A stretch of DNA of 26,213 nt from Candidatus Mesolinea sp. (GCA_003499715.1 DNSH01000126.1:2846-29058); one strand, 5' to 3'; counted from the first letter of the stretch, positions 1 through 8,547 are shown. A program made the numbers and translations. Notes: generated from the sequence alone by a model not told the origin.

Positions 1-302
1 ACCGGGGGTCGATTTACCAACTTTGCCGGATCCTCTTCAAGGATTACGCGGCGCCAAAGAGGCACCTCGCCAGTCTCTTCTTCCTTGACCTCTTCCTCTT
101 GTTGAACCTGAGGTGTATACCCCAATTCGGTGGCAACGACTGCCGCCGTATCAAAATCAATCTGCTGATTAATGCTCGCCATCACGCCATTCGACATCAA
201 AATCTTGATGACCTGCACAGCGCTGGTATCGAGTTCATTCGCCAGCTCGCGTACGCTCATGCTGTATGGGAGTGTTATTGTTTTCTTCCCGTCATTGCTC
301 AT
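1..302 (-). CDS. infB: Translation initiation factor IF-2, N-terminal part (cut by window edge)
   Basis: Read on the minus strand from ATG at 302, the frame stays open to the left edge. It begins MSNDGKKTITLPYSMSVREL, the IF2_N helical domain (roughly residues 8-60), followed by a short Glu-rich linker and RRVILEEDPAKLVNRPPV. That stretch immediately precedes the GTPase domain in IF-2, so the G1 motif should lie just outside the window. IF-2 is the GTPase that brings initiator tRNA to the 30S subunit and promotes subunit joining. Only about 100 residues precede the G domain, so this is a short N-terminal form. A GAGGTG ribosome-binding site sits 5 bases upstream. It is the third gene after nusA and rnpM, the usual order in bacteria. 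Start and identity are secure; the rest of the gene is unseen. Confidence 0.93.
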   Translation of the reverse strand, partial: MSNDGKKTITLPYSMSVRELANELDTSAVQVIKILMSNGVMASINQQIDFDTAAVVATELGYTPQVQQEEEVKEEETGEVPLWRRVILEEDPAKLVNRPP

Positions 303-384
303 ATTCCACCTCACTTTTTCCATTCGTTATAGGCGGCAACTTCACCTGCAAACCTATGAGCTGAGCCGGGAAGGCGTTACATGG

Positions 385-723
385 TCATTCTTCCTTAAGT
401 CGTTTTCTTGCCTGAGGTGCACGCTCTTCTGCCGGTGCTTCTTCAGGTAAACCATCCATGTACGCAGTCAATGCGACCAGATCCTGCTCAGAGATTGAAG
501 TGCGCAAAGCATTAGCAAGTGAACCTTTCAGCCCATGCTCCCAGCAACGCTTCGCATCATGCAGATAAGCCCCTCTTCCGGCAAGTTTCCCTGTGGGGTC
601 GATCCTTATGCCTTCTTCCGTGCGAACCACACGGATCAGGTTACGTTTGGGTAAAACCTGCCGGCACCCTACGCAAGTGCGTTGCGGAATATGCTTTGGT
701 TTGCTCTTGCTTTTTGCTGCCAC
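385..723 (-). CDS. rnpM: YlxR/RnpM family RNA-binding protein (DUF448)
   Basis: A 112-residue protein with the family signature: a CVGCR knuckle at residues 17-21, LIRVVRTEEG, then the GRGAYLH motif at 49-55 followed by a Cys at 60. The N-terminus is Lys-rich and the C-terminal 25 residues are Glu/Ala-rich and probably disordered. YlxR proteins are small nucleic-acid-binding proteins encoded between nusA and infB. One Gram-positive member has been renamed RnpM for modulating RNase P, and that activity is not demonstrated for this protein. The start is a GTG at 723-721 with only a weak purine-rich site upstream. It lies 31 bases after the nusA stop and 82 before infB, so it is surely cotranscribed and perhaps partly coupled to nusA. 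Confidence 0.9.
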   Translation of the reverse strand: MAAKSKSKPKHIPQRTCVGCRQVLPKRNLIRVVRTEEGIRIDPTGKLAGRGAYLHDAKRCWEHGLKGSLANALRTSISEQDLVALTAYMDGLPEEAPAEERAPQARKRLKEE

Positions 724-754
724 CTTTTCTCTGCTTTAATATTTAACTTTCAGC

Positions 755-2662
755 TTACCAATCTTCATCCCAACCATCCTCCTTGCGATGTTTGTATCGC
801 ACAAAGGATTCATCTTTGTCGGGGTCGTACTCTACGGTATAGCCCTTTTTCTTCTTGCCTTTCGCCTTCTTTCCGCCACGTGAGCCGATTGGCTCTTCAT
901 CCTCAGGAGCAACCTTCCGCATCTCTTTACTGCGCAGCAAGGTGTCCATGTTGAAGAGTTCCTCAAAACTCTTTTCTTCGCTTTCTTCTGGCTCAAGCTC
1001 AACAACTTGCTCAGCAGCTGGTTCAGCAACAATTTTAGCTTCTTCTGCTTCAACGAGCTCGGCTTCTGCTTGCAGCTCAGCCTCCTCAACAGGCTCAGCA
1101 ACTTCAGTTGTGGTTTCCAGTGCTTCCTCAGGGGCCGCCTCTAAAACTTCGGCTGGTGCTTCCTCGGGGAACTTGAAGGTATTGACTAAATCCATAATTT
1201 CTTCGAATGTTCGCGGGCCAATACCGTTGTAAGCAAGAATCTCATCTGGGTCCAACTTAGCCGTCAACATCAAGTCACCTAATGTTTCAATGCCAGCTTC
1301 CTGCAGAATAAAAATCGTATGCTCCTTGAGCGGAACATCCATAATCGAAAGTTCGAATGCACGCGGATCGATTGTTTCTTTCACCGCTTGGATGCGGGCT
1401 TGTTCTGCAGCATCTTCCTCCCGGCGGATAGCTTCGCCATGCCGCTCAACACGGTCTACGAAGCGTGCCAAGAAGGAGGTTTCTTCAAGTGTTAAGGTAC
1501 CGCCTTCTTCCTTCTTTTTCAGCAGTTCTTGCACGCGGACAACTGTTTCAGCCTCTTGCTGTGCCAATTCGGCTAAAGAAGCATCTTCGTTTAGCTTTAC
1601 TAAGGCTTTGCCCGCTGCTTCGCTCACGCTCATAATATCAATCCGCCAGCCGGTTAGCTTGGCGGCTAAGCGTGCGTTTTGCCCTTCCTTACCGATGGCA
1701 AGGCTGAGCTGATCTTCTGGAACTACCACCGTTGCAGTTTTATTTTCTCCATCAGGACGATTGAGGTAAACCCCCGTCACTCTTGCAGGGCTTACCGCCT
1801 TTGAGATAAACACTGCAGGATCATTGCTCCATTCGATGACATCGATTTTTTCGCCGTGCAGCTCATTGACAATTGCTTGAATACGCACACCGCGCTGCCC
1901 CACACACGCCCCAACCGGGTCGATGCCAGATTGCGTGGCAGATACTGCCACCTTAGCTCGCTGACCAGGCTCACGGGCAATCGAACGGATCTCAACGATG
2001 CCATGGTAAATTTCCGGCACTTCGTTTTCGAGCAGGCGCCGCAAGAAGTTGCGGTGCGTATGCGAAAGTTTTATCTGCAAGCCCTTGGGAGAGTTGGTAA
2101 CCTCGTAAAGGTAAGCGCGGATGCGCTCATGGATGCGGAAACGCTCCCCAGGAATCATGTCCTTGCGTTCCATAATACCTTCCGCTTTGAGGTCCAGCCC
2201 GATCGTCGCCTGACGCGAATTTACCGCCTGTACCACACCACTCACGATTTCACCCACTTGTTTGCTGAAATACTCAAACTGTTGATTTCTTTCAGCGTCG
2301 TGGATTTTTTGCTGGATGGCTTGACGGGCAGTTTGGGCTGCAATGCGCCCAAAATCTGCGGGGGTCGACTCCACCATCACCAGGTCCCCAATTTGGGCTT
2401 CTGGATCATACTTGCGCGCTTCTTCTAAGGTCACCTCTGTGCGTGGGTCTAAGACTGACTCAGCGACTTCTTTCTCGACAAAAACTTGCACATTGCCACT
2501 TTCCAAATCAATGTTGGCTTTGACGTTTTGTGCGGCAGAAGCGCCCACCGATTTGCGGTATGCGGCAATCATCGCCGATTCCAAAGCGCTCAGGATCACT
2601 TCGCGTGGAAGTTGTTTATCTTCTAAAACCTCGTTGAAGGCTAAGGCAAACTCGCTTTTCAT
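755..2662 (-). CDS. nusA: Transcription termination/antitermination factor NusA
   Basis: This 635-residue protein has the NusA domains in order: N-terminal RNA-polymerase-binding domain (about 1-125), S1 domain (about 135-200), KH1 with GACVGQRG at 251-258 and KH2 with [10 protein letters not shown] at 323-332. A charged helical stretch follows (355-430), then a helix-hairpin-helix-like segment with AGIETLGDL and [11 protein letters not shown] (about 455-495). The last 140 residues are unusual: a strongly acidic Glu/Ala run (500-570) and then a Lys-rich patch at 597-606 (KGKKKK). NusA binds elongating RNA polymerase and nascent RNA, tuning pausing, termination and antitermination. The ATG at 2662 has AGAGGAA just upstream. 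It is the first gene of the operon; rimP, often found before nusA, is not here. The leader carries a terminator-like hairpin. Confidence 0.96.
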   Translation of the reverse strand: MKSEFALAFNEVLEDKQLPREVILSALESAMIAAYRKSVGASAAQNVKANIDLESGNVQVFVEKEVAESVLDPRTEVTLEEARKYDPEAQIGDLVMVESTPADFGRIAAQTARQAIQQKIHDAERNQQFEYFSKQVGEIVSGVVQAVNSRQATIGLDLKAEGIMERKDMIPGERFRIHERIRAYLYEVTNSPKGLQIKLSHTHRNFLRRLLENEVPEIYHGIVEIRSIAREPGQRAKVAVSATQSGIDPVGACVGQRGVRIQAIVNELHGEKIDVIEWSNDPAVFISKAVSPARVTGVYLNRPDGENKTATVVVPEDQLSLAIGKEGQNARLAAKLTGWRIDIMSVSEAAGKALVKLNEDASLAELAQQEAETVVRVQELLKKKEEGGTLTLEETSFLARFVDRVERHGEAIRREEDAAEQARIQAVKETIDPRAFELSIMDVPLKEHTIFILQEAGIETLGDLMLTAKLDPDEILAYNGIGPRTFEEIMDLVNTFKFPEEAPAEVLEAAPEEALETTTEVAEPVEEAELQAEAELVEAEEAKIVAEPAAEQVVELEPEESEEKSFEELFNMDTLLRSKEMRKVAPEDEEPIGSRGGKKAKGKKKKGYTVEYDPDKDESFVRYKHRKEDGWDEDW

Positions 2663-2692
2663 ATTCCTCTTACTTTTTTCCTCTTATACAAA

Positions 2693-2717
2693 GAAAAGTG
2701 GGTCGCGCCCACTTTTC
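2693..2717 (-). terminator. Terminator-like hairpin in the nusA leader (possible attenuator)
   Basis: GAAAAGTGGG (2693-2702) and CCCACTTTTC (2708-2717) form a perfect 10-bp stem around a 5-base loop. Read toward nusA, the 3' arm ends in TTTTC and continues TTTGT, giving a U-rich tail, so it resembles an intrinsic terminator. It lies 30 bases before the nusA start and about 35 bases downstream of the likely promoter. Transcriptional attenuation of the operon by NusA-sensitive termination is an inference. The palindrome could also act for transcripts on the other strand. Confidence 0.6.
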
Positions 2718-2750
2718 ACATCGAAAAGTATTGCTCTCATGAGCACATTT

Positions 2751-2778
2751 ATGTTATCATAGATTTGCAAAAATGCAA
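2751..2778 (-). promoter_or_regulatory. Likely sigma-70-type promoter of the nusA operon
   Basis: On the minus strand TTGCAT (2778-2773) and TAACAT (2756-2751) are separated by 16 bases, a reasonable -35/-10 pair pointing at nusA. The implied transcript start near 2744 gives a leader of about 80 bases that contains the hairpin at 2693-2717. The rest of the stretch between nusA and the next gene (2779-2903) is AT-rich and must also hold the promoter of the plus-strand surface protein. I cannot place that promoter with confidence. Confidence 0.45.
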
Positions 2779-2903
2779 GGAAAAAGAGGATATTTCAGGA
2801 GGAAAGCCAGCTAAAACTATCAAAATATTATTATATTTAATCTATTTTTCAGGGGGTCATCAGTATAGTCGTGCTAAGTATTGTTCGGGAAAGGGAAAAT
2901 GCA

Positions 2904-4502
2904 ATGTTTACAACAAAAAATCTAAGTTGGTTTGTAATTATTCTCCTCACGGTTGTTTTCTGCTCATTGATGACTGAAACCGCCTTCGCGATTGCGACGG
3001 ACGAGACCGATGGTGCAGTTCTTTATGTCAAAGTAGGCGGTAATGGCGACTGTTCCACCTGGGAACAGGCTTGCGAGTTGCAAACAGCCCTTACGACCGC
3101 AAGCAGTGGAGATCAGATTTGGGTTGGAGCAGGAACTTATAAGCCAACTACAACAACTGATCGAAACATTTCTTTTGTTTTGAAATCTGGCGTCGCAATT
3201 TATGGCGGATTTCCAGCAAATGGAGGAGATTGGCCCTCACGCGCCTGGGAAACAAACACAACCACCTTGAGTGGCGATATTGGCGTTCAAGGAAACAGCA
3301 GCGATAATAGTTACCATGTCGTCTTTGCTGGAAGTCTCGAGGGTGGTGTAGATACCTCTTCAATCTTAGATGGTTTTACAATAACAGGCGGAAATTCTGA
3401 TTCAAGTGGCGGTGGAATTTTGCTTTCAGAAAGTAGCCCTACCCTTAGAAATCTTAAATTTACAGATAACATTGCTCTTAATTACGGTGGCGCTATGCAC
3501 AACACCATGGATAGCAGCCCCACTTTGGCAAATGTAATATTTGTGAATAATTCTTCTGCAGAAATGGGAGGAGCAATTTATAATTCTTATAGTGGTGATC
3601 CAACTATCATAAATGGTATTTTTGAGAATAATATGTCAAAGATAGGCGGAGGAATTTGTGATTGGGTAGGAAGTAGGTCAACTTTAAAAAATGTTGTCTT
3701 TAATAACAACACTGCCACTAATGTTGGTGGTGGTCTATATATATCAAACGCAACAATAGAAAATGCTGAGTTTCATGAAAATTCTGCTTTATCTGGAGGG
3801 GGAATATTTAACGCTGGGAATTCAAATTTGATGAATGTCGATTTCTATAGAAATTCTGCGAATTATGGTGGGGGAATATATAACGATTACGCAAATCATC
3901 CCACATTATCAAATGTTATATTTAGAGAAAATACTGCAGATTTCGGTGGGGGAATGTATAACTATGATAGAAGCAATCCAATTATAGAGAATAGTACTTT
4001 TTCAAGTAATATTGCAATGAGGGCTGGTGGAATATTTAATTCTTCTTATAGCAACCCATTATTAATTAATGTAACTTTAAGTTTCAACATTTCATATTTA
4101 TATGGGGATTCCATGATAAACTCCAATAATAGTAATCCAACTATAATAAATTCAATTTTCTGGGGTTCAGGTTCAGATCAAATTTATAATGAGGGGAATA
4201 GTAATCCAACAATAACATTTAGTGATATTAAAGGCGGCTTTGAAGGAGAGGGGAATATTGATTTGGATCCTCTCTTGGGTCCACTGCAGGATAATGGCGG
4301 CTTTACCTTCACGCACGCATTATTGCCCGGAAGCCCAGCCATCGATGCTGGAAGCCCAGACAACTGTCCATACCATGACCAGCGCGGATATCCACGCCCC
4401 ATAGATGGCAACGGAGATAGTGTGGCACTCTGCGATATGGGCGCCTATGAATATGGAGAATTTTTGCTCCCACATGTTTTCCTTCCTTTAATTCAAAGAT
4501 AA
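2904..4502 (+). CDS. Secreted right-handed beta-helix protein with choice-of-anchor Q-like end
   Basis: The protein has 532 residues when started at ATG 2904, which has a GGAAAGGG purine run upstream. The frame also has an earlier start at 2871, but the 2904 start directly precedes a signal peptide: Lys, a hydrophobic core and a cleavage-like AFA site near residue 28. After LYVKVGGNGDCSTWEQACEL come about a dozen degenerate turns of the type GGGIxN...NPTLxNVxFxxNxA, as in Pmp-like or pectate-lyase-like parallel beta-helices. The end, with DNGGF, ALLPGSPAIDAG, DQRGYPRP and DMGAYEYG, matches the 'choice-of-anchor Q' type of module. The last residues are VFLPLIQR, a tail shared with the secreted protein ending at 19292. 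No catalytic residues stand out, so adhesion or polymer binding is as likely as enzyme activity. Codon use is notably AT-rich between about 3400 and 4250. Confidence 0.8.
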   Translation: MFTTKNLSWFVIILLTVVFCSLMTETAFAIATDETDGAVLYVKVGGNGDCSTWEQACELQTALTTASSGDQIWVGAGTYKPTTTTDRNISFVLKSGVAIYGGFPANGGDWPSRAWETNTTTLSGDIGVQGNSSDNSYHVVFAGSLEGGVDTSSILDGFTITGGNSDSSGGGILLSESSPTLRNLKFTDNIALNYGGAMHNTMDSSPTLANVIFVNNSSAEMGGAIYNSYSGDPTIINGIFENNMSKIGGGICDWVGSRSTLKNVVFNNNTATNVGGGLYISNATIENAEFHENSALSGGGIFNAGNSNLMNVDFYRNSANYGGGIYNDYANHPTLSNVIFRENTADFGGGMYNYDRSNPIIENSTFSSNIAMRAGGIFNSSYSNPLLINVTLSFNISYLYGDSMINSNNSNPTIINSIFWGSGSDQIYNEGNSNPTITFSDIKGGFEGEGNIDLDPLLGPLQDNGGFTFTHALLPGSPAIDAGSPDNCPYHDQRGYPRPIDGNGDSVALCDMGAYEYGEFLLPHVFLPLIQR

Positions 4503-4522
4503 GGCTCTAAAAGCAACCTTTC

Positions 4523-4552
4523 AGACCACCCTTCATCCGAGTGGTCTTTTTT
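4523..4552 (+). terminator. Intrinsic terminator after the beta-helix gene
   Basis: AGACCAC (4523-4529) pairs perfectly with GTGGTCT (4541-4547) around an 11-base loop. The stem runs straight into six Ts (4547-4552). It lies 20 bases past the stop codon at 4502, which fits termination of the surface-protein transcript before the glucosidase promoter. Confidence 0.85.
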
Positions 4553-4587
4553 CATTCAAGCAAAACGGATTTACCGTCATCTTCGTT

Positions 4588-4616
4588 TATAATCTACTCA
4601 GCAATCCCAGGAGGTG
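4588..4616 (+). promoter_or_regulatory. -10 box and ribosome-binding site of the alpha-glucosidase gene
   Basis: A perfect TATAAT at 4588-4593 lies about 26 bases before the start codon. No good -35 hexamer is visible at the usual spacing. AGGAGGTG at 4609-4616 is a near-perfect Shine-Dalgarno sequence that fixes the start at ATG 4620 rather than the in-frame GTG at 4614, which lies inside it. Confidence 0.6.
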
Positions 4617-4619
4617 AGC

Positions 4620-6242
4620 ATGGCACAAGAAAAACTTTGGTGGCAGCACGGCATCATCTATCAGATCTACCCGCGTTCCTTTCAAGATACCAATGCTGAT
4701 GGCATCGGTGACCTGCCTGGCATCATCCAGCACCTCGACTACCTGCAAGACTTAGGTGTTGATGGCATCTGGCTCTCACCCGTCAACCCATCCCCTGACC
4801 GCGACTTTGGCTATGACGTCGCCGACTACAATGATATCGACCCTAAGTTCGGCACGATGCAAGATTTCGATACCCTTCTGGCTGAAGCTCATAAGCGCGG
4901 TATCCACATTATCCTCGACCTGGTGCTCAACCATACCTCTGACCTGCACCCCTGGTTCCAGGAGTCGCTCAAATCCCGCGAAAACCCTTATCATGACTGG
5001 TACCTTTGGCATGATCCTGCGCCAGACGGCGACTACCCCAACAATTGGGTCTCTATCTTTGGTGGTCCAGCTTGGGAATACAACCATGTCCTCAATCAAT
5101 ACTATTACCACATGTTCACACCTCAGCAACCCGACCTTAATTGGCGCAATCCACAAGTGCACCAAGAGATGCTGGATGTGTTCCGTTTTTGGCTCGACCG
5201 CGGCGTGGATGGCTTCCGCTTAGACGTTTTCAATGAATATTTCAAGGATAAAGACTTCCGCAATAACCCGCGTAAGCCAGGCATTCACCTATTGCCTTTT
5301 GACCGTTATGAGCATATTTACGACACCTCGCAGCCGGAAATGTTCCCCCTCCTGAATGAAATTCGCGGCATTGTGGATAGTTACCCCGAGCGTTATGTGG
5401 TTGGGGAAACCTTCTTAGCAGATGCCGTACACGCCCGTCTCTATATCGGACCAGACCTGCTGCACGCCGGCTTTGACTACGGCTACGCCAAATCTCCTTG
5501 GGGTGCGCGCAGCTTTGGTAATGCCATCGCATTTTGGGATGCCCTCCACGGCGAGGAGGCTTGGCCAAATTACTTCCTCAACAACCACGATACCCCGCGC
5601 TCTTCGGTGCGCTACGTCACCGGGGAGAATGACGCCCGCCTCAAGCTCCTGGCAGGCATGCACTTGACGGTGCGCGGTACGCCTTATCTCTATTACGGCG
5701 AGGAAATCGGCATGCGCGATCCGCGTTACCGCCGCCGAGAGCTACAAGATCCCGTCGGCAAGCGCTATTGGCCCCTGAATAAGGGCCGCGATGGCTGCCG
5801 CTCACCGATGCAATGGGATGCCAGCCTTAATGCGGGTTTTAGCCCTGTGAAGCCCTGGCTGCGCACCAATCCGGATTATACGCTGCGCAATGTTCAAGCG
5901 CAAAGCGAAGATCCGCATTCCCTCTATCATTTTTACAAGCAACTGATCCAGCTGCGCCGTGAGTACCCGGCGCTCCACGCTGGTTCTCTTGATCTTCTCC
6001 CGCTGGAAAACGAATCCGTCTTAGTTTATAAGCGTTCGGCTGCAGAGCAGCAAGCCTTAGTTGCGCTTAATTTCTCCAATCGCGAGCAGACAGTTTCTAT
6101 CCCCTCGCCGGCAGCGAAAGGCTCTGAAACCGAAAGCCAAGCTTGGCAGCTGCTCTTTGGCGGCAACGACACAGTCCAGAGCGCTTTGAAAGAAGACCAA
6201 GTCCAATTACCAGCTTATGGTTTGGCAATTTTGATCGCCTGA
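4620..6242 (+). CDS. GH13 alpha-glucosidase, probably oligo-1,6-glucosidase-like
   Basis: The 540-residue protein begins MAQEKLWWQHGIIYQIYPRS and has no signal peptide, so it acts in the cytoplasm on imported oligosaccharides. The GH13 conserved regions are all present: DLVLNHTS (region I), GFRLDVFN with nucleophile Asp202 (region II), VVGETF with acid/base Glu263 (region III) and FLNNHDTPR with Asp324 (region IV). Domain B follows region I, and a beta-sandwich domain C closes the protein from about residue 460. Length is normal for the oligo-1,6-glucosidase/maltase group. In that group a Val after the nucleophile, as here (LDV), goes with alpha-1,6 specificity, while Thr or Ala goes with alpha-1,4. 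Specificity here is therefore a prediction. The next gene follows within about 25 bases and is probably cotranscribed. Confidence 0.93.
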   Translation: MAQEKLWWQHGIIYQIYPRSFQDTNADGIGDLPGIIQHLDYLQDLGVDGIWLSPVNPSPDRDFGYDVADYNDIDPKFGTMQDFDTLLAEAHKRGIHIILDLVLNHTSDLHPWFQESLKSRENPYHDWYLWHDPAPDGDYPNNWVSIFGGPAWEYNHVLNQYYYHMFTPQQPDLNWRNPQVHQEMLDVFRFWLDRGVDGFRLDVFNEYFKDKDFRNNPRKPGIHLLPFDRYEHIYDTSQPEMFPLLNEIRGIVDSYPERYVVGETFLADAVHARLYIGPDLLHAGFDYGYAKSPWGARSFGNAIAFWDALHGEEAWPNYFLNNHDTPRSSVRYVTGENDARLKLLAGMHLTVRGTPYLYYGEEIGMRDPRYRRRELQDPVGKRYWPLNKGRDGCRSPMQWDASLNAGFSPVKPWLRTNPDYTLRNVQAQSEDPHSLYHFYKQLIQLRREYPALHAGSLDLLPLENESVLVYKRSAAEQQALVALNFSNREQTVSIPSPAAKGSETESQAWQLLFGGNDTVQSALKEDQVQLPAYGLAILIA

Positions 6243-6265
6243 TTCAATCAGGGAAAGGCGGAAAG

Positions 6266-8527
6266 CTGAGTACCTCTACTTCAATTACATGTCATCCTGC
6301 GCCTTTTGTGCCCGGGCAAAGTCAGGCGCAAACCGGTTTACCGCTGGAGCGCTTTCTACCTCCGTATTTCCCGGGTATGGCAGCTCGCTGTGTTGGGCAG
6401 TTCGCTGAACCGGGTAACTGGATCTTAGACCCATTTTGCGCGGATCCCTTCACTGACCTGGAGTTAGCGCGCGCAGGCTATCGTGTATTAGTGACAGCCA
6501 ATAATCCCGTTGCTGCATTCATCTTGGAAGTTTTAGCTTCTGCCCCTTCCGTCACAGAGCTTGGTAATGCTCTCCAAGCCTTGGCAGGGTTGCGCATGAG
6601 TGATGGTGAGCGCTTTGAAGATTACATCAACAGTTTTTACCAACTCCCCTGCCCAAATTGTGACCAAATTGCCGAGGTTGCTAACTTCATCTGGGAAGAA
6701 GACCGTGACGAACCTCAAATCCTCCAGATAACCTGCCCCCACTGCGGTTTTTCTGCTGACCTGCCTGCAACGCCTGAGTTGCTGCAATCCCTAAGGGCAC
6801 TGCCGTCCTATGCTCTTCACCGCGCACGTGCTTTGGAGCTTGCCGCCAGCCCTGATGATCCTTTACGCCCGGTGATGGAGGAGGTAATCCGATTTTACTC
6901 ACCTCGCGCGCTTATTTTACTGCAGGTCTTTCTCAACAAGCTCAGTGACCCCTTGCTCACAGAGCGTCAAAGAACACTCTTGCAAGCGCTTTTCCTCACA
7001 ACAGCCGACCAAATAAATCAGCTGTGGGCTTATCCTCTCGGGCGCAACCGCCCGCATCAGCTTATCCGACCGCCCGCCTACCAGGAAACCAACTTGTGGC
7101 ATGCTCTGCTTCGTTCCCTTACCCTTTGGCAAACCCAGGAGCCTGAAGTGGTGCTCAAACCTTGGCCTGGCGTACCCCCTCAAAAGGGCGGCATCAGTCT
7201 CTTTCGCGGTCGTTTGCGTGAATTAGATCCACTACCCGAACGCCAATTGCTAAACCTAGCAATGGCTGCCATGCCGCGCAGAAATCAGGCTTATTGGCAT
7301 CTTTCAGGCTTATGGACGGGTTGGCTATGGGGCAAAGAAGCCCTTTCGCCTCTACGACATAGCCTGCTGCGCCAGCGTTATGACTGGACATGGCATACCT
7401 ACGCCCTCACGAAAGTGCTCTCTCATCTGCCCAAGCTGCTCCAAGCGGAAAAACCAATTTTGTTACATATCGGCGAGCTGGACCCACTCTTTATGCTCTC
7501 TGGGGTATTGGGAGCACAAGAAGCTGGCTTGCAAATGCAAACCTATGCTATGGATGGTGAAGAAAGTACCTTGCAAACTGTTTGGAGTCTTCCCTCTACA
7601 ACGCCAAAACCCATCGGACAAAGCCTGCAGCTATGCGCTCAACAAGCAGTTCAGGATTTGCTTACCCAAAAAGGAGAGCCTGCTACCCATTTAATGCTGC
7701 TCACCCAGATTGCGCTTCAGGCACATGGTATGGGGTTATTGGCTGGTCAGCCTCAGGCACAGCCAAACCATACACTAAATGAACTACAATCCGAGCTTGA
7801 GCGCATATTTTTGGATACATCCTTGCTTATGCGCTACAACCCTGGTGCCACAGTTGAGAGCGGTCTTTACTGGTTGGCTGATCCAGCTGAACAGCTGGTG
7901 CCGCTAGCAGAAAAACTGGAGACAAGATTGCTTGCGCTTTTGGCTGAGAATCCTCACCCAAAGCATCAGGAGGTTTTACAAAAAGCTTATCAGGACTTCC
8001 CTGGGCTGCTTACCCCACCATCGGAGTTGATCGAAACGGTATTAGGCGCTTACGCCGAAAAAATCGATGGCGAAAACCCTTCATGGCAACTTCGCGCCAG
8101 AGAAGAAGCCAGTGCCCGCCAGCGAGATTTAAAAGAAATGTTCACTTTACTAGAAATTATCGCTAAGCGCCTAAATTACAGTATTAAGCGGCAAGGTGAG
8201 GTGATTACCTGGCATGATCAAAGCGGCAATCTTATCTATAGCTTCTTCTTGCTGCTCACCACCGTTACTACGCCGCTGATCTACACCTATTGCAATTTAT
8301 CTGGCGAAAAGTACATCGTGCTTCCTGCCAGCCGATCCAACTTGCTCACTTATAAGCTCAAGCGTGACCCGCATTTGCAGGAACTTTGCGGACAGAGCTG
8401 GCATTTTATCAAATTCCGCCAAGTGCGCATTCTCGGGGCTGAACCACTTCTTACCCGAGATTCCTTCCCAGTGAAGATTCTTGAAGATCCTCCGGAATAC
8501 CAGCGCTCCCAGCTGCCACTTTTCTAG
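6266..8527 (+). CDS. Degenerate DNA-methylase-like protein with zinc ribbon
   Basis: About 753 residues, with an uncertain start. The first ATG in frame (6143) lies 100 bases inside the previous gene, and the first GTG (6308) falls after a conserved-looking CHPAPF. I therefore chose CTG 6266, preceded by GGCGGA. Visible parts: HPAPF near residue 10; WILDPFCADPF near 54, resembling SAM-binding motif I (LDPFxGSGT) of N4/N6 DNA methylases; a Zn ribbon CPNC...CPHC at about 128-160; RPPAYQETNLW; and GLWTGWLWGKEALSPLRHSL. In related large methylase-like proteins that last region contains the catalytic DPP motif. Here the matching stretch reads AAMPRRNQAYW, so catalysis is probably lost. Motif I also lacks the usual GSGT. 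Function is unknown: it may be a non-catalytic DNA-binding relative or a fast-diverging modification protein. Family recognition is by eye. Confidence 0.6.
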   Translation: MSTSTSITCHPAPFVPGQSQAQTGLPLERFLPPYFPGMAARCVGQFAEPGNWILDPFCADPFTDLELARAGYRVLVTANNPVAAFILEVLASAPSVTELGNALQALAGLRMSDGERFEDYINSFYQLPCPNCDQIAEVANFIWEEDRDEPQILQITCPHCGFSADLPATPELLQSLRALPSYALHRARALELAASPDDPLRPVMEEVIRFYSPRALILLQVFLNKLSDPLLTERQRTLLQALFLTTADQINQLWAYPLGRNRPHQLIRPPAYQETNLWHALLRSLTLWQTQEPEVVLKPWPGVPPQKGGISLFRGRLRELDPLPERQLLNLAMAAMPRRNQAYWHLSGLWTGWLWGKEALSPLRHSLLRQRYDWTWHTYALTKVLSHLPKLLQAEKPILLHIGELDPLFMLSGVLGAQEAGLQMQTYAMDGEESTLQTVWSLPSTTPKPIGQSLQLCAQQAVQDLLTQKGEPATHLMLLTQIALQAHGMGLLAGQPQAQPNHTLNELQSELERIFLDTSLLMRYNPGATVESGLYWLADPAEQLVPLAEKLETRLLALLAENPHPKHQEVLQKAYQDFPGLLTPPSELIETVLGAYAEKIDGENPSWQLRAREEASARQRDLKEMFTLLEIIAKRLNYSIKRQGEVITWHDQSGNLIYSFFLLLTTVTTPLIYTYCNLSGEKYIVLPASRSNLLTYKLKRDPHLQELCGQSWHFIKFRQVRILGAEPLLTRDSFPVKILEDPPEYQRSQLPLF

Positions 8528-8547
8528 ATCTAATTTTTCAACGCTCA

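Noticed and set aside
855..1232. Ser-rich 125-residue open frame on the plus strand
   Set aside because: It is antisense to the Glu-rich tail of nusA, whose codons read as Ser on the other strand.
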